From the NCBI GenBank assembly GCA_002336815.1, contig DDEU01000062.1:1-16381 (forward strand): DNA of 16,381 nucleotides. The letters run 5' to 3'. How positions within the stretch are numbered: position 1 is the first letter of the stretch; each line of letters starts with the position of its first letter. A program made the translations under genes and the position numbers. Below are positions 1-7,409 of the stretch, piece after piece. The notes under the pieces are model-generated. The model was not told the origin of the DNA. It did no database searches and saw nothing but the letters and a program-made list of their open reading frames with translations. The DNA comes from Chitinophagaceae bacterium UBA1946. GTDB taxonomy: Bacteria > Bacteroidota > Bacteroidia > Chitinophagales > Chitinophagaceae.

Positions 1-104
1 ACAAGGGAATACCACAATGTTCAAGAAGATACTTCTTCATTTATGTGGTGTATTGTTTTGTGTTCCTGGCGCTTTTCTTTGTGGCTTGGTGGTTCAATAA
101 TTAA
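1..104 (+). CDS. 3' end of an unidentified gene with a C-terminal membrane segment
   Basis: The frame beginning at base 3 is open from the window edge to a TAA at 102-104 and gives about 33 residues. They consist of a short basic stretch (CSRRY) followed by a strongly hydrophobic run, FFIYVVYCFVFLALFFVAWW, ending NN. This resembles the last transmembrane helix of a membrane protein with a positively charged flank. The stop lies 11 nt before the dehydrogenase start, so the two may be co-transcribed. The other two plus frames are also open over part of this stretch, one of them giving a 27-residue ORF from an ATG at 17, so the frame choice rests mainly on the membrane-helix pattern and the spacing. 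The family cannot be named from so little sequence. Confidence 0.45.
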   Translation, partial: KGIPQCSRRYFFIYVVYCFVFLALFFVAWWFNN

Positions 105-115
105 AAACCCGCAAT

Positions 116-1060
116 ATGAAAATAGTAATTACAGATGGCTATACGCTCAATCCAGGAGATCTTAACTGGGATCCCTTTAAAGAATTTGGGACCATCCAGA
201 ACCACCAGCGTACGCTACCCGTAGAAGCAATCGCCCGCTGCTTTGATGCCGATATTATTGTTACCAACAAAACCATTATTGATGCCAATGTGATCGAAGC
301 CGCAAGTCATTTAAAAATGATCGCCGTTACAGCAACGGGGTATAACAATGTAGATACCCTTGCAGCAAAGAATAAAAAGGTGCCGGTTTGTAATGTGCCG
401 GGTTATGGTACTCATTCGGTGGCGCAGCACGTATTTGCATTATTACTGGAACTGTGCAATCATGTGGGCCGCAATGCCGCAAGCGTGGCAAAAGGAGAGT
501 GGGCTTCAGCAACAGACTGGAGTTACAGTGTTGATCCAATTATTGAGTTAAATGAAAAAACGCTTGGCATTATCGGTATGGGAAAAATTGGCCGGCAGGT
601 GGCAGGTATTGCCCATGCTTTTGGGATGCAGGTATTGTACCATGGTGGACATTCAAACGAACCCTATTGTAAAGAAGTGAGTTTGTACGAACTTTTTATG
701 CAGGGTGATTTTATCTCACTGCATTGTCCTTTAACCGCCAACAATGCCGGGTTTGTGAATAAAGAATTGCTGGGGCTGATGAAGCCCACCGCATACCTGC
801 TCAACACTGCGAGGGGAGCATTGATCAATGAAAAAGAACTGGCACAGGTGCTCTATCAAAAAACGATCGCCGGTGCTGCGCTGGATGTATTAAGTATGGA
901 GCCTCCGGAAAAAGGCAACCCGCTGACAGGATTGTCCAACTGCATCATTACGCCCCACAATGCCTGGATGAGTGCGGCCGCAAGGCAGCGGGTAATGGAC
1001 ATCACAGTCGAAAATATCCGGGCATTCCTGAAGGGCCTGCCACAAAATGTAGTGAACTAA
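116..1060 (+). CDS. D-2-hydroxyacid dehydrogenase, probable glycerate dehydrogenase / hydroxypyruvate reductase
   Basis: This is a cytoplasmic NAD(P)-dependent enzyme that most likely reduces hydroxypyruvate (or glyoxylate) to D-glycerate (or glycolate). The 314 residues match the usual family length. They show the split substrate-binding domain at both ends and a Rossmann domain in the middle. The nucleotide-binding motif GMGKIG is at residues 154-159. The catalytic triad is visible as R233 (in TARG), E262 (in MEPP) and H281 (in TPHNAW). The acidic residue that often closes the second Rossmann strand and selects NAD is not seen: the segment reads VLYHGGHSN (173-181), so NADPH use is possible. 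The ATG at 116 gives a normal N-terminus (MKIVITDGY) without a clear Shine-Dalgarno, as is common in Bacteroidota. A glycerate kinase follows 42 nt downstream, which favours glycerate as the product over lactate or phosphoglycerate. The subfamily assignment is an inference; the superfamily is secure. Confidence 0.9.
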   Translation: MKIVITDGYTLNPGDLNWDPFKEFGTIQNHQRTLPVEAIARCFDADIIVTNKTIIDANVIEAASHLKMIAVTATGYNNVDTLAAKNKKVPVCNVPGYGTHSVAQHVFALLLELCNHVGRNAASVAKGEWASATDWSYSVDPIIELNEKTLGIIGMGKIGRQVAGIAHAFGMQVLYHGGHSNEPYCKEVSLYELFMQGDFISLHCPLTANNAGFVNKELLGLMKPTAYLLNTARGALINEKELAQVLYQKTIAGAALDVLSMEPPEKGNPLTGLSNCIITPHNAWMSAAARQRVMDITVENIRAFLKGLPQNVVN

Positions 1061-1102
1061 ATACCGCGGTTACCAATAATTATTTTCCCGGAGCAGCCAG
1101 TT

Positions 1103-2224
1103 ATGAAGATCATCATCGCACCAGATAAATTCAAAGGCAGCCTTACCAGTATACAGGCTTGCGAAGCGATCAGGCAGGGACTGCTCGTAGCAGATGCAAC
1201 CGCAGACCTGCAAGTATATCCCATGGCGGATGGCGGTGATGGATTTGCCACAGTAATGAAACATTATTTGCACACCCAAACTATACCGTGTAAAGCGGCT
1301 GATCCTCTGAACAGGCCAATAGAAGCGGCTTATGAAATGGAACCCTTTAGTCATACGGCCGTAATAGAAATGGCTGCTGCCAGCGGACTAACATTATTGT
1401 CCGAAGCAGACAAAAACCCTTTAAAGACTTCCACGTATGGTACCGGTTTGCTGGTAAAAGATGCGATTGAGCGGGGAGCTGAAAAGCTCATATTGGGTAT
1501 TGGTAGAAGCGCTACCAATGATGGAGGCGCCGGAATGCTTGAAGCGCTGGGTTTTCGCTTCTATGATTTATACCATAATATAGTGTCTGCATCTGGTGAA
1601 AATCTCAGCAGGATCAAATACATAGTTCCTCCTGCAATCCTTCCTTCCCTGCAGTTCGTGCTTGCCTGTGATGTAAAAAATAAATTGTTGGGTAAACAGG
1701 GAGCTGCATGGGTTTATGCTGCACAAAAAGGAGCTGCTGTAAAGGAGATACCATTACTGGATAAAGGCCTGGAAGATTTTGCCGCTTTGCTGCATGCAAC
1801 AACCGGTAAAGATGTGGCAAATATCCCGGGAACGGGTGCCGGAGGCGGTGTTGCAGCTGGCCTGGCAGCTTTTTTTAAGCTTGAAATAATGAGTGGGGCA
1901 GCGATGCTCATTCACACTTCTTCCATCGAAGCAGGTCTTGCAGGCGCAGATCTGGTTATTACAGGAGAAGGAAAAATTGACAGGCAAACCCTTAATGGAA
2001 AAATAGTACAGCATATTGCAGCGCTCGGCAAGCGTTTTAATATCCCGGTGATCGCTTTTTGTGGCGAAGCAGCTGTGTCAGAAAACATCAGCCAGCTTAA
2101 CCTGGAAAAGATTGTTTCACTAACAGGCGGGCATACCAGCGGGGAGGAAGCCATGGCCAATGCAGGTTCTCATCTTAGCGCAGCCGCTGCACGTTTCCTC
2201 AGCAACTTCCATGCAGGTGCTTAA
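1103..2224 (+). CDS. glxK: Glycerate kinase, type II (GlxK/GarK family)
   Basis: This enzyme phosphorylates D-glycerate with ATP; enzymes of this family usually make 2-phosphoglycerate, which enters lower glycolysis. The 373-residue protein covers the full family length (about 370-380). Family signatures are all present: the N-terminal IAPDKFKGSLTS segment (5-16), MADGGDG (41-47), the long GIGRSATNDGGAGM motif (132-145), the ACDVKN segment (188-193), GTGAGGGVAAG (243-253) and ITGEGKID (286-293) leading to TLNGK. It follows the hydroxyacid dehydrogenase by 42 nt on the same strand, so the pair forms a hydroxypyruvate-to-phosphoglycerate module. Its stop codon overlaps that of the convergent nuclease gene within the four bases TTAA at 2221-2224. 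No terminator hairpin is visible between these convergent genes. Whether the product is 2- or 3-phosphoglycerate is known only by family analogy. Confidence 0.93.
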   Translation: MKIIIAPDKFKGSLTSIQACEAIRQGLLVADATADLQVYPMADGGDGFATVMKHYLHTQTIPCKAADPLNRPIEAAYEMEPFSHTAVIEMAAASGLTLLSEADKNPLKTSTYGTGLLVKDAIERGAEKLILGIGRSATNDGGAGMLEALGFRFYDLYHNIVSASGENLSRIKYIVPPAILPSLQFVLACDVKNKLLGKQGAAWVYAAQKGAAVKEIPLLDKGLEDFAALLHATTGKDVANIPGTGAGGGVAAGLAAFFKLEIMSGAAMLIHTSSIEAGLAGADLVITGEGKIDRQTLNGKIVQHIAALGKRFNIPVIAFCGEAAVSENISQLNLEKIVSLTGGHTSGEEAMANAGSHLSAAAARFLSNFHAGA

Positions 2225-3003
2225 GGTTTAGCCGCTTCTCCAAATGTTTTCTTCAGAATGGCAGCGATCCTGAGTCCTGCAACCAGCAATTGTTTTTTGA
2301 TCACCATTGCATTATTGTCTACATATTGTTTATCCAGGAAGCTGTCTTTGAAACTGTATACCGTATCCAGTAAAGAACGTGATTCATACATCCACTTCAT
2401 CTCATTCACTTTATTCATGTCGTTGATCACCGCAGGATCAATCGTATTATACAATTCCAGGCAGGAATCTATATTGATCTTTTTAAATTCCAGTATCTGT
2501 GTATCCCAGATGCTGTGCAGGTTACCGGAAACGAACGGGGAGGTGACTGTAATGGCATTTCCACCTTTGTCAACCGCATAACCACAATGAAGAGGCTGGT
2601 GAAGATCGCCTACCAGGTGAAATATCAGGAGAAGGTCTCTTTTTACATCTTTTGGTTTAAGTGATTTGTAATTCTTCAGTTCAGAAATAGCCGAATGCAG
2701 CACCGTAAGAATATTTCTCTCACTGGTAGGTTCATATTTTTCTCCCTTGTCCATATCAAGATAATGCCAGGTTCTCATATAGTCATAATAGGAGTTGCTC
2801 CGGCTGTCATCCATCCATTGGGCAGCTTCTTCAAAGCTAAGCCCGCCTAAAAAATCCAACACTATCTTTTTCGTGGAATCATCAAGAAAATGAAAGGCGA
2901 TCGATCCTGTTAATTCATGGCCTGTTTTACCCCAGGCAAACAGCCTTTGGGAAGTGCCGGCAAAAGTGAGCATCAAAAGGATCGCAGGGAATATTTTCTT
3001 CAT
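2221..3003 (-). CDS. Secreted S1/P1-family zinc nuclease
   Basis: This is a predicted extracytoplasmic single-strand-preferring nuclease and 3'-nucleotidase of the fungal S1/P1 type. From the ATG at 3003 it has 260 residues with a signal peptide (MKKIFPAILLMLTFAG..., cleavage after A23), so that W24 becomes the mature N-terminus. This matters because the first zinc ligand in the family is the free N-terminal tryptophan of WGxxGH, seen here as WGKTGH (24-29). The other ligands can be followed in order: D65 (WMDD), H80 (TWHYLD), H129 and D133 (FHLVGD), H139 (QPLHCG), and H163 and D167 (LHSIWD). The complete set implies an active trinuclear zinc enzyme. The frame stays open to an ATG at 3063, but that start would put 20 residues before the signal peptide and is rejected. 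It is transcribed divergently from the TonB-dependent receptor, 180 nt away, which suggests shared regulation and nucleic-acid or phosphate scavenging. Confidence 0.92.
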   Translation of the reverse strand: MKKIFPAILLMLTFAGTSQRLFAWGKTGHELTGSIAFHFLDDSTKKIVLDFLGGLSFEEAAQWMDDSRSNSYYDYMRTWHYLDMDKGEKYEPTSERNILTVLHSAISELKNYKSLKPKDVKRDLLLIFHLVGDLHQPLHCGYAVDKGGNAITVTSPFVSGNLHSIWDTQILEFKKINIDSCLELYNTIDPAVINDMNKVNEMKWMYESRSLLDTVYSFKDSFLDKQYVDNNAMVIKKQLLVAGLRIAAILKKTFGEAAKP

Positions 3004-3027
3004 ATATGTCAGTTTATCCACAATGGG

Positions 3028-3070
3028 TTGCAAATTTTGTATAATTATTTCAATTAATTGCAATTTTTGT
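3028..3070. repeat. Paired 13-bp direct repeat in the divergent nuclease/TonB-receptor promoter region
   Basis: TTGCAAATTTTGT at 3028-3040 recurs as TTGCAATTTTTGT at 3058-3070, with one mismatch and a period of exactly 30 bp, about three helical turns. Between them lies the perfect palindrome CAATTAATTG (3051-3060), which overlaps the second copy by three bases. The pair sits just upstream of the nuclease start and about 80 bp before the receptor's -7 element. An operator for a regulator of both genes is possible. The surrounding DNA is AT-rich, so chance similarity cannot be excluded. Confidence 0.35.
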
Positions 3071-3152
3071 TTTTTCTTTACAAATTATTTAATAATCGCT
3101 GTTATCAAATTATTACCAGCAGTGTCATACTGTTTTAGATACAGAAATAACC

Positions 3153-3160
3153 TACATTTG
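3153..3160 (+). promoter_or_regulatory. Bacteroidota -7 promoter element of the TonB-receptor operon
   Basis: TACATTTG is an exact match to the Bacteroidota -7 consensus TAnnTTTG and lies 23 nt before the receptor ATG. No good -33 TTTG is seen at the expected distance; the nearest is a TTTT at 3133-3136. The implied leader is short, and no Shine-Dalgarno is visible before the ATG. Confidence 0.55.
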
Positions 3161-3183
3161 CGTTCTTTTTTAATAAACTAACT

Positions 3184-5781
3184 ATGCTTAAAAACAAATC
3201 CGGTATCATTTCACTGCTCCTGTGCATGTGTTTGAGCCAGGCTGGTTTTTCCCAGGTTAAAACCGGGAAAGATACCAGTAACATTCTTTCAGCCGACACT
3301 TCCATTGCTGAGGAAAACAATAAAGATAACCTCTTAGATAATATCCCGATCGTTTCCCTTGATGAGAACGATAACCAGGATGGAAGCGCACAAAACCTGT
3401 CTGTAATTGGAACCAATGCCAACAGGGACCCGTTCTTAAGGGCCGCCTCTTTTAACTTTAATGTAGTAAGGTTTCGCTTGCGTGGTTATGATGCAGACAT
3501 GTTCAGTACTTATATGAACGGCGCTCCAATGGAAACGCTTGATAACGGTTTCGCTCCGTTTGGCCTTTGGGGAGGATTGAACGATATTGTAACTGCCCGT
3601 AACAGGCAGAATGCCTACAGCATACAAGCTGCAAATTTTGGCTTCGGTAGCCTGGGAGGTGCCAACAATATTGATACCAGGGCTTTCAAACAATTCAAAC
3701 AAACCAAGATCAGTTATTCGTTATCTAACAGGAATTTTGTACACAAATTTGCTGTAACAAAATCTACCGGTTTTAATAAAAAGGGCTGGGCTTTCAGTGT
3801 TTCCGGTTCACGCCGCTGGGCTGAAGAAGGTTTTACAGATGGTACGTATTATGATGGCTGGTCTTTTTATGCCGGCGTTGATAAAAAACTGGGCAGCAAG
3901 CAAATATTATCCTTTGTTGCTTTCGCTACCCCTACTGAAAACGGAAGACAGGGTTCATCTGTGGATGAGATCCGCCAGATCACTGGAACAAATTTTTACA
4001 ATCCTTACTGGGGTTACCAGAATGGCAAGAAAAGAAATTCCAGCATCGCAAAATCATTTCAGCCCTTTGGTATCTTAACCCACGACTGGAAGATTTCTTC
4101 TAAAAGTTCATTGTTAACTGCTGCTTCTTACACTTTTGGTAACCGCAGCACAACAGCGCTTGACTGGTACAATGCACCTGATCCAAGGCCTGACTATTAC
4201 AGGTACCTGCCAAGTTATTTTGAAGATCCTGCACAAAAAGCACAGGCGAACCTGGCTTTCCTGAATGATGTAAACCTGCGCCAGATCAACTGGGATGCTT
4301 TGTACAATGTGAATTACAACAATGTTTCAACCATCAACAATGCCAATGGCGTTGCCGGCAATACCGTTAGCGGCCACCGTTCACTGTATATTCTTGAAGA
4401 AAGGGTTACGCATACAAACCGCCTCAATTTTAATTCCACCTTCAATACTGCTGTTAATAAGCATGTTGACCTGTCGGCCGGCGCAACGTACGAATTCCAG
4501 AAAAATAACTACTACAAAAAAGTAAATGACCTGCTGGGTGGCGCTTTTTATGTTGACATTAATCAATATGCTGAAAGAGACTTCCAGGTAGGTGGAGCCG
4601 CTTCTCAGAATGACCTGAACAGGCCCAACAGGATATTGAGAACAGGCGATAAATTCGGGTACGACTACGACCTGAAGGTTCAAAAAACAACTGCCTGGAT
4701 CCAAACCAACGTTAAATTTCACAACATCAATTTCTTCCTGGGTGGAGAGCAGTCTTACACCCGTTTTTGGAGGGTGGGTAATGTGAAGAGTGGCTTGTTC
4801 CCTGATAACTCTTTTGGAAAATCAGCTTTTCACGAGTTTGCCAACTATTCATTTAAAGCAGGCCTCACTTACAAAATAGCACAGGGAAATTACCTGTTCG
4901 TAAATGGATCTTATTTAACCAAGGCGCCTTTCTTCGACAACGCTTACCTGGCACCCAGAACAAGGGATTTTGTACAGGAAAACCTGAAGTCAGAAAGGAT
5001 CGGTTCAATAGAAGGTGGTTATTCATTGGTTGCACCAACCGTTAAACTGAGGATTACCGGTTACTACACCGAATTCAAAGACCAGGTGAACGTGCTTACT
5101 TTTTATGATGATAACCTGAGAAGTTTTGTAAACTATGCATTGAGCAATATCGGTAAAGTACATTACGGAACAGAGATCGGTGCAGAAGTGATCCTGGCAA
5201 GGGGGTTAACCTTAACGGCTGCTGCATCTGTTGGCAGGTACCGCTACAACACCCGCCAGGAAGCAACTGTAACTGCTGATAATACTTCAGAGATACTCTC
5301 CAAAGACCTGATCTATTCAAAGAATTATTATGTACCAACACCTCAGGAAGCTTATTCTCTTGGATTGAACTACCGTTCCCCTAACTTCTGGTATGTAAAT
5401 GTAAATGCAAATTATTTCGACCAGATGTGGTTTGATTTTAACCCGTTAAGAAGAACCACTGATGCCGTTGCCGGTGTTAGCAAAGATTCTTACCTGTGGC
5501 ACCAGATCATTGACCAGGCAAAACTGAAACACCAGTTTACAGTAGATGCTTTTGCAGGATATTCCTGGTTGCTGAACAAGAGCTTCAAGTCTATCAAGAA
5601 AAGGTCATTCCTGGTATTTGGCTTAGGTGTTACCAATATTTTGAACAACAAGGATATTGTAACAGGCGGGTTCGAACAACTGCGTTTTGACTTCCTCGAT
5701 AAAAATGTAGACAAATTCCCTTCAAAGAAATTCTATGCTTACGGCACAACTTTTAATGCCAGCATTGCGTACAGATTTTAA
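3184..5781 (+). CDS. TonB-dependent outer-membrane receptor
   Basis: This is an outer-membrane gated transporter that imports a bound ligand using TonB/ExbBD energy. The 865-residue protein starts with a signal peptide (MLKNKSGIISLLLCMCLSQAGFS, cleavage near residue 23). An acidic, Asn-rich linker follows, with a possible TonB box at IPIVS (54-58). The plug domain comes next (about 70-170; SVIGTNANRDPF, FRLRGYDADMF, then GSLGGANNIDTR). The rest is a 22-strand barrel rich in aromatic and Asn residues that ends in AYRF with the terminal phenylalanine typical of Bam substrates. It lacks the N-terminal carboxypeptidase-regulatory-like domain of SusC proteins, and its neighbour is not SusD-like, so a classical glycan system is unlikely. 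The lipoprotein gene follows after 36 nt and is probably a surface partner. The ligand is unknown; the divergent secreted nuclease hints at nucleic-acid breakdown products or phosphate compounds. Confidence 0.9.
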   Translation: MLKNKSGIISLLLCMCLSQAGFSQVKTGKDTSNILSADTSIAEENNKDNLLDNIPIVSLDENDNQDGSAQNLSVIGTNANRDPFLRAASFNFNVVRFRLRGYDADMFSTYMNGAPMETLDNGFAPFGLWGGLNDIVTARNRQNAYSIQAANFGFGSLGGANNIDTRAFKQFKQTKISYSLSNRNFVHKFAVTKSTGFNKKGWAFSVSGSRRWAEEGFTDGTYYDGWSFYAGVDKKLGSKQILSFVAFATPTENGRQGSSVDEIRQITGTNFYNPYWGYQNGKKRNSSIAKSFQPFGILTHDWKISSKSSLLTAASYTFGNRSTTALDWYNAPDPRPDYYRYLPSYFEDPAQKAQANLAFLNDVNLRQINWDALYNVNYNNVSTINNANGVAGNTVSGHRSLYILEERVTHTNRLNFNSTFNTAVNKHVDLSAGATYEFQKNNYYKKVNDLLGGAFYVDINQYAERDFQVGGAASQNDLNRPNRILRTGDKFGYDYDLKVQKTTAWIQTNVKFHNINFFLGGEQSYTRFWRVGNVKSGLFPDNSFGKSAFHEFANYSFKAGLTYKIAQGNYLFVNGSYLTKAPFFDNAYLAPRTRDFVQENLKSERIGSIEGGYSLVAPTVKLRITGYYTEFKDQVNVLTFYDDNLRSFVNYALSNIGKVHYGTEIGAEVILARGLTLTAAASVGRYRYNTRQEATVTADNTSEILSKDLIYSKNYYVPTPQEAYSLGLNYRSPNFWYVNVNANYFDQMWFDFNPLRRTTDAVAGVSKDSYLWHQIIDQAKLKHQFTVDAFAGYSWLLNKSFKSIKKRSFLVFGLGVTNILNNKDIVTGGFEQLRFDFLDKNVDKFPSKKFYAYGTTFNASIAYRF

Positions 5782-5817
5782 TATAATTAAATACAAAACA
5801 GACATAAACATCAGATC

Positions 5818-7251
5818 ATGAATAATTTCATCAAAACTTCACTTTCAGCAATTATGTTTACAGTTGCAATTGCTGCTGTGGGTACATCATGTAAAAAAAC
5901 ATTCGATGCACCACCTGCAGAAACACCTCCTGTAAATGTTACTGCCAATACCACCATTGCCCAGTTAAAGGCAAGACACACTGTGTCTGGTGCATTGGAT
6001 AAAATTGACTCAGGAACTGATATCATCATCAGGGGTATTGTAATTGCGGATGACAGAACCGGGAATTTTTACAAGCAGATCATTATACAGGATACCACTG
6101 GTGGCATCCAGGTAAATATCGCAGGAACCAACTTATACACTTCTTACCCTATTGGTCGGGAAGTATTCATCAAATGTAACAACCTGTACCTGGGCGATTA
6201 CAATAATGCAATGCAGTTAGGCGGTGGCATTGTAGCCGGTAGCGCACCTGCACTGGCCGACATACCCACCACTACTATCAACAATGTTATCTTTAAAGGA
6301 TCGTTGAACAACGTGGTAACTCCAAAAGAAGTTACCCTGAGCCAGCTAGGAACAACCATGCAGGACCGCTACCAGAATACCCTGGTTAAACTGGTGAACT
6401 TCCAGTTTAATGCTGCTGATACCGCCAACACCATTGCAAGTGCCGGTGTAACATCACCTTCATCAGCCAGCTATAACCTGCAGTATTGTGCAGACATTAC
6501 CAGCCAGCCTGCTTCTCAAACGCTGGAATTGTACACCAGTAACTACGCAAACTTCGCTTCTACACCAGTGCCAAACGGTAACGGTACCATCACAGGTGTG
6601 TTTGTATTGTATAGAACATTTAAAGAACTGATCATCCGTGATGCAAGTGACATCAATTTCACCGGCAGCCGTTGCGGATTTACCCCTCCACCGGTAGGAA
6701 CTGTTTTATTGAAAGAAGATTTTGAAAGCCAGGTAGTTCCTTCTACTGCTCCTTTTAATGCGATATCTGTTGCCGGTTGGTTCAACGGACCTGAAGTGGG
6801 TGGTAAAAACTGGGATGCAAGGATATTCTCTTCCAATAAATATGCACAGGTTTCTGCGTTTGGCAGTACCCAGGCAGCAGTTACTTCATGGCTGGTTACA
6901 AAGGGTGTGAACCTTGGTTCTTATGCAACCAAAACATTGACCTTTGGTACATCAGGAGGCTTTGCCAACGGCGCTACATTGAAAGTGCTTATTTCTACCA
7001 ACTATACCGGCACCGGCAATCCATGGGCAGCAGGTGTAACCTGGACCGATCTTAGTGCAGGTGCAACGTTTGCAACCATACCTTCTTCAGGATATGTTTC
7101 CGGGTTTACCTCTTCCGGCAATATCAGCCTTAACAGCTACAGTGGTACCGTTTATATCGCCTTTAAGTATGAAGGAGCTGATCCAACAGGAACGGCCAGT
7201 GATAAAACAACTACCTGGCAGATAGACAATATCTACGTGGTAGGTAACTAA
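5818..7251 (+). CDS. DUF5689-type surface lipoprotein with C-terminal jelly-roll-like domain
   Basis: This is a predicted lipoprotein of 477 residues. A short signal peptide ends at VGTSC, with C25 as the lipidated cysteine. The next region (about 45-285) resembles DUF5689: TIAQLKARH at 46-54, then an OB-fold-like stretch with RGIVIADDRTGNFYKQ (72-87) and IIQDTTGGIQVNI (89-101). The C-terminal part starts at LLKEDFES (297-304) and is a Gly/Ser/Thr-rich beta domain ending in TTWQIDNIYVVG, the pattern of choice-of-anchor/jelly-roll domains that often bind extracellular polymers. It follows the TonB-dependent receptor by 36 nt and precedes a terminator, so the two form a unit in which this protein may capture ligand for the receptor. 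The OB-like fold and the divergent nuclease would fit nucleic-acid binding, but that is inference. No catalytic residues are recognised. Domain boundaries are estimated by eye. Confidence 0.75.
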   Translation: MNNFIKTSLSAIMFTVAIAAVGTSCKKTFDAPPAETPPVNVTANTTIAQLKARHTVSGALDKIDSGTDIIIRGIVIADDRTGNFYKQIIIQDTTGGIQVNIAGTNLYTSYPIGREVFIKCNNLYLGDYNNAMQLGGGIVAGSAPALADIPTTTINNVIFKGSLNNVVTPKEVTLSQLGTTMQDRYQNTLVKLVNFQFNAADTANTIASAGVTSPSSASYNLQYCADITSQPASQTLELYTSNYANFASTPVPNGNGTITGVFVLYRTFKELIIRDASDINFTGSRCGFTPPPVGTVLLKEDFESQVVPSTAPFNAISVAGWFNGPEVGGKNWDARIFSSNKYAQVSAFGSTQAAVTSWLVTKGVNLGSYATKTLTFGTSGGFANGATLKVLISTNYTGTGNPWAAGVTWTDLSAGATFATIPSSGYVSGFTSSGNISLNSYSGTVYIAFKYEGADPTGTASDKTTTWQIDNIYVVGN

Positions 7252-7271
7252 TACATTGTTTAAACTTATTG

Positions 7272-7305
7272 AAAATGTCCCGCAGAAAGCGGAGCATTTT
7301 TATTT
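7272..7305 (+). terminator. Intrinsic terminator of the receptor/lipoprotein operon
   Basis: AAAATGTCCCGC (7272-7283) pairs with GCGGAGCATTTT (7289-7300) around the loop AGAAA, with one G-U wobble and one C-A mismatch. A T-rich run, TTTTTATTT, overlaps and follows the right arm. It lies about 20 nt after the lipoprotein stop codon. Confidence 0.75.
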
Positions 7306-7311
7306 AAAGCC

Positions 7312-7358
7312 TTGTCAGTAGCATAGCATAAACCGGTATTCTTTTGTCAGCTTGTCAG
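7312..7358 (+). repeat. Three TTGTCAG direct repeats upstream of htpG
   Basis: TTGTCAG occurs at 7312-7318, 7344-7350 and 7352-7358. The last two are spaced 8 bp apart, start to start, and the first is 32 bp further upstream. All lie before the sigma-54-like element at 7370-7384, where an activator would be expected to bind. Chance alone makes three exact heptamers in 47 bp unlikely, but no regulator is identified. Confidence 0.45.
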
Positions 7359-7369
7359 CATCTGCCCCG

Positions 7370-7384
7370 TGGCACTGATTTTGA
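7370..7384 (+). promoter_or_regulatory. Sigma-54-like -24/-12 promoter candidate for htpG
   Basis: TGGCAC at 7370-7375 is followed after five bases by TTGA at 7381-7384. The GG (7371-7372) and the -12 dinucleotide (7383-7384) are exactly 12 bp apart, as in sigma-54 promoters (consensus TGGCAC-N5-TTGC). The only deviation in the invariant positions is GA in place of GC. The predicted transcript start near 7396 lies just before the chosen htpG ATG at 7410 and excludes the upstream TTG start at 7344. Confidence 0.45.
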
Positions 7385-7409
7385 GAATGCTTGCCCAAAC
7401 GAAAATCTT

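Noticed and set aside
3004..3063. Upstream ATG start for the S1/P1 nuclease adding 20 residues
   Set aside because: The extension would precede a normal signal peptide. The start at 3003 gives a correct leader and places the zinc-binding tryptophan at the mature N-terminus.
4381..4722. 113-residue minus-strand open frame inside the TonB receptor gene
   Set aside because: It lies fully antisense to a well-supported receptor frame, with no domain, promoter or neighbouring gene support.
3184..7251. SusC/SusD-type polysaccharide utilisation pair
   Set aside because: The receptor lacks the N-terminal carboxypeptidase-regulatory-like domain, the lipoprotein is not SusD-like, and no glycoside hydrolase is nearby.
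7344..7409. Upstream TTG start giving htpG 22 extra residues
   Set aside because: Hsp90 proteins start at the MQKGNIRV position, the extra residues are unlike the family, and the start would lie upstream of the best promoter candidate and inside the TTGTCAG repeats.
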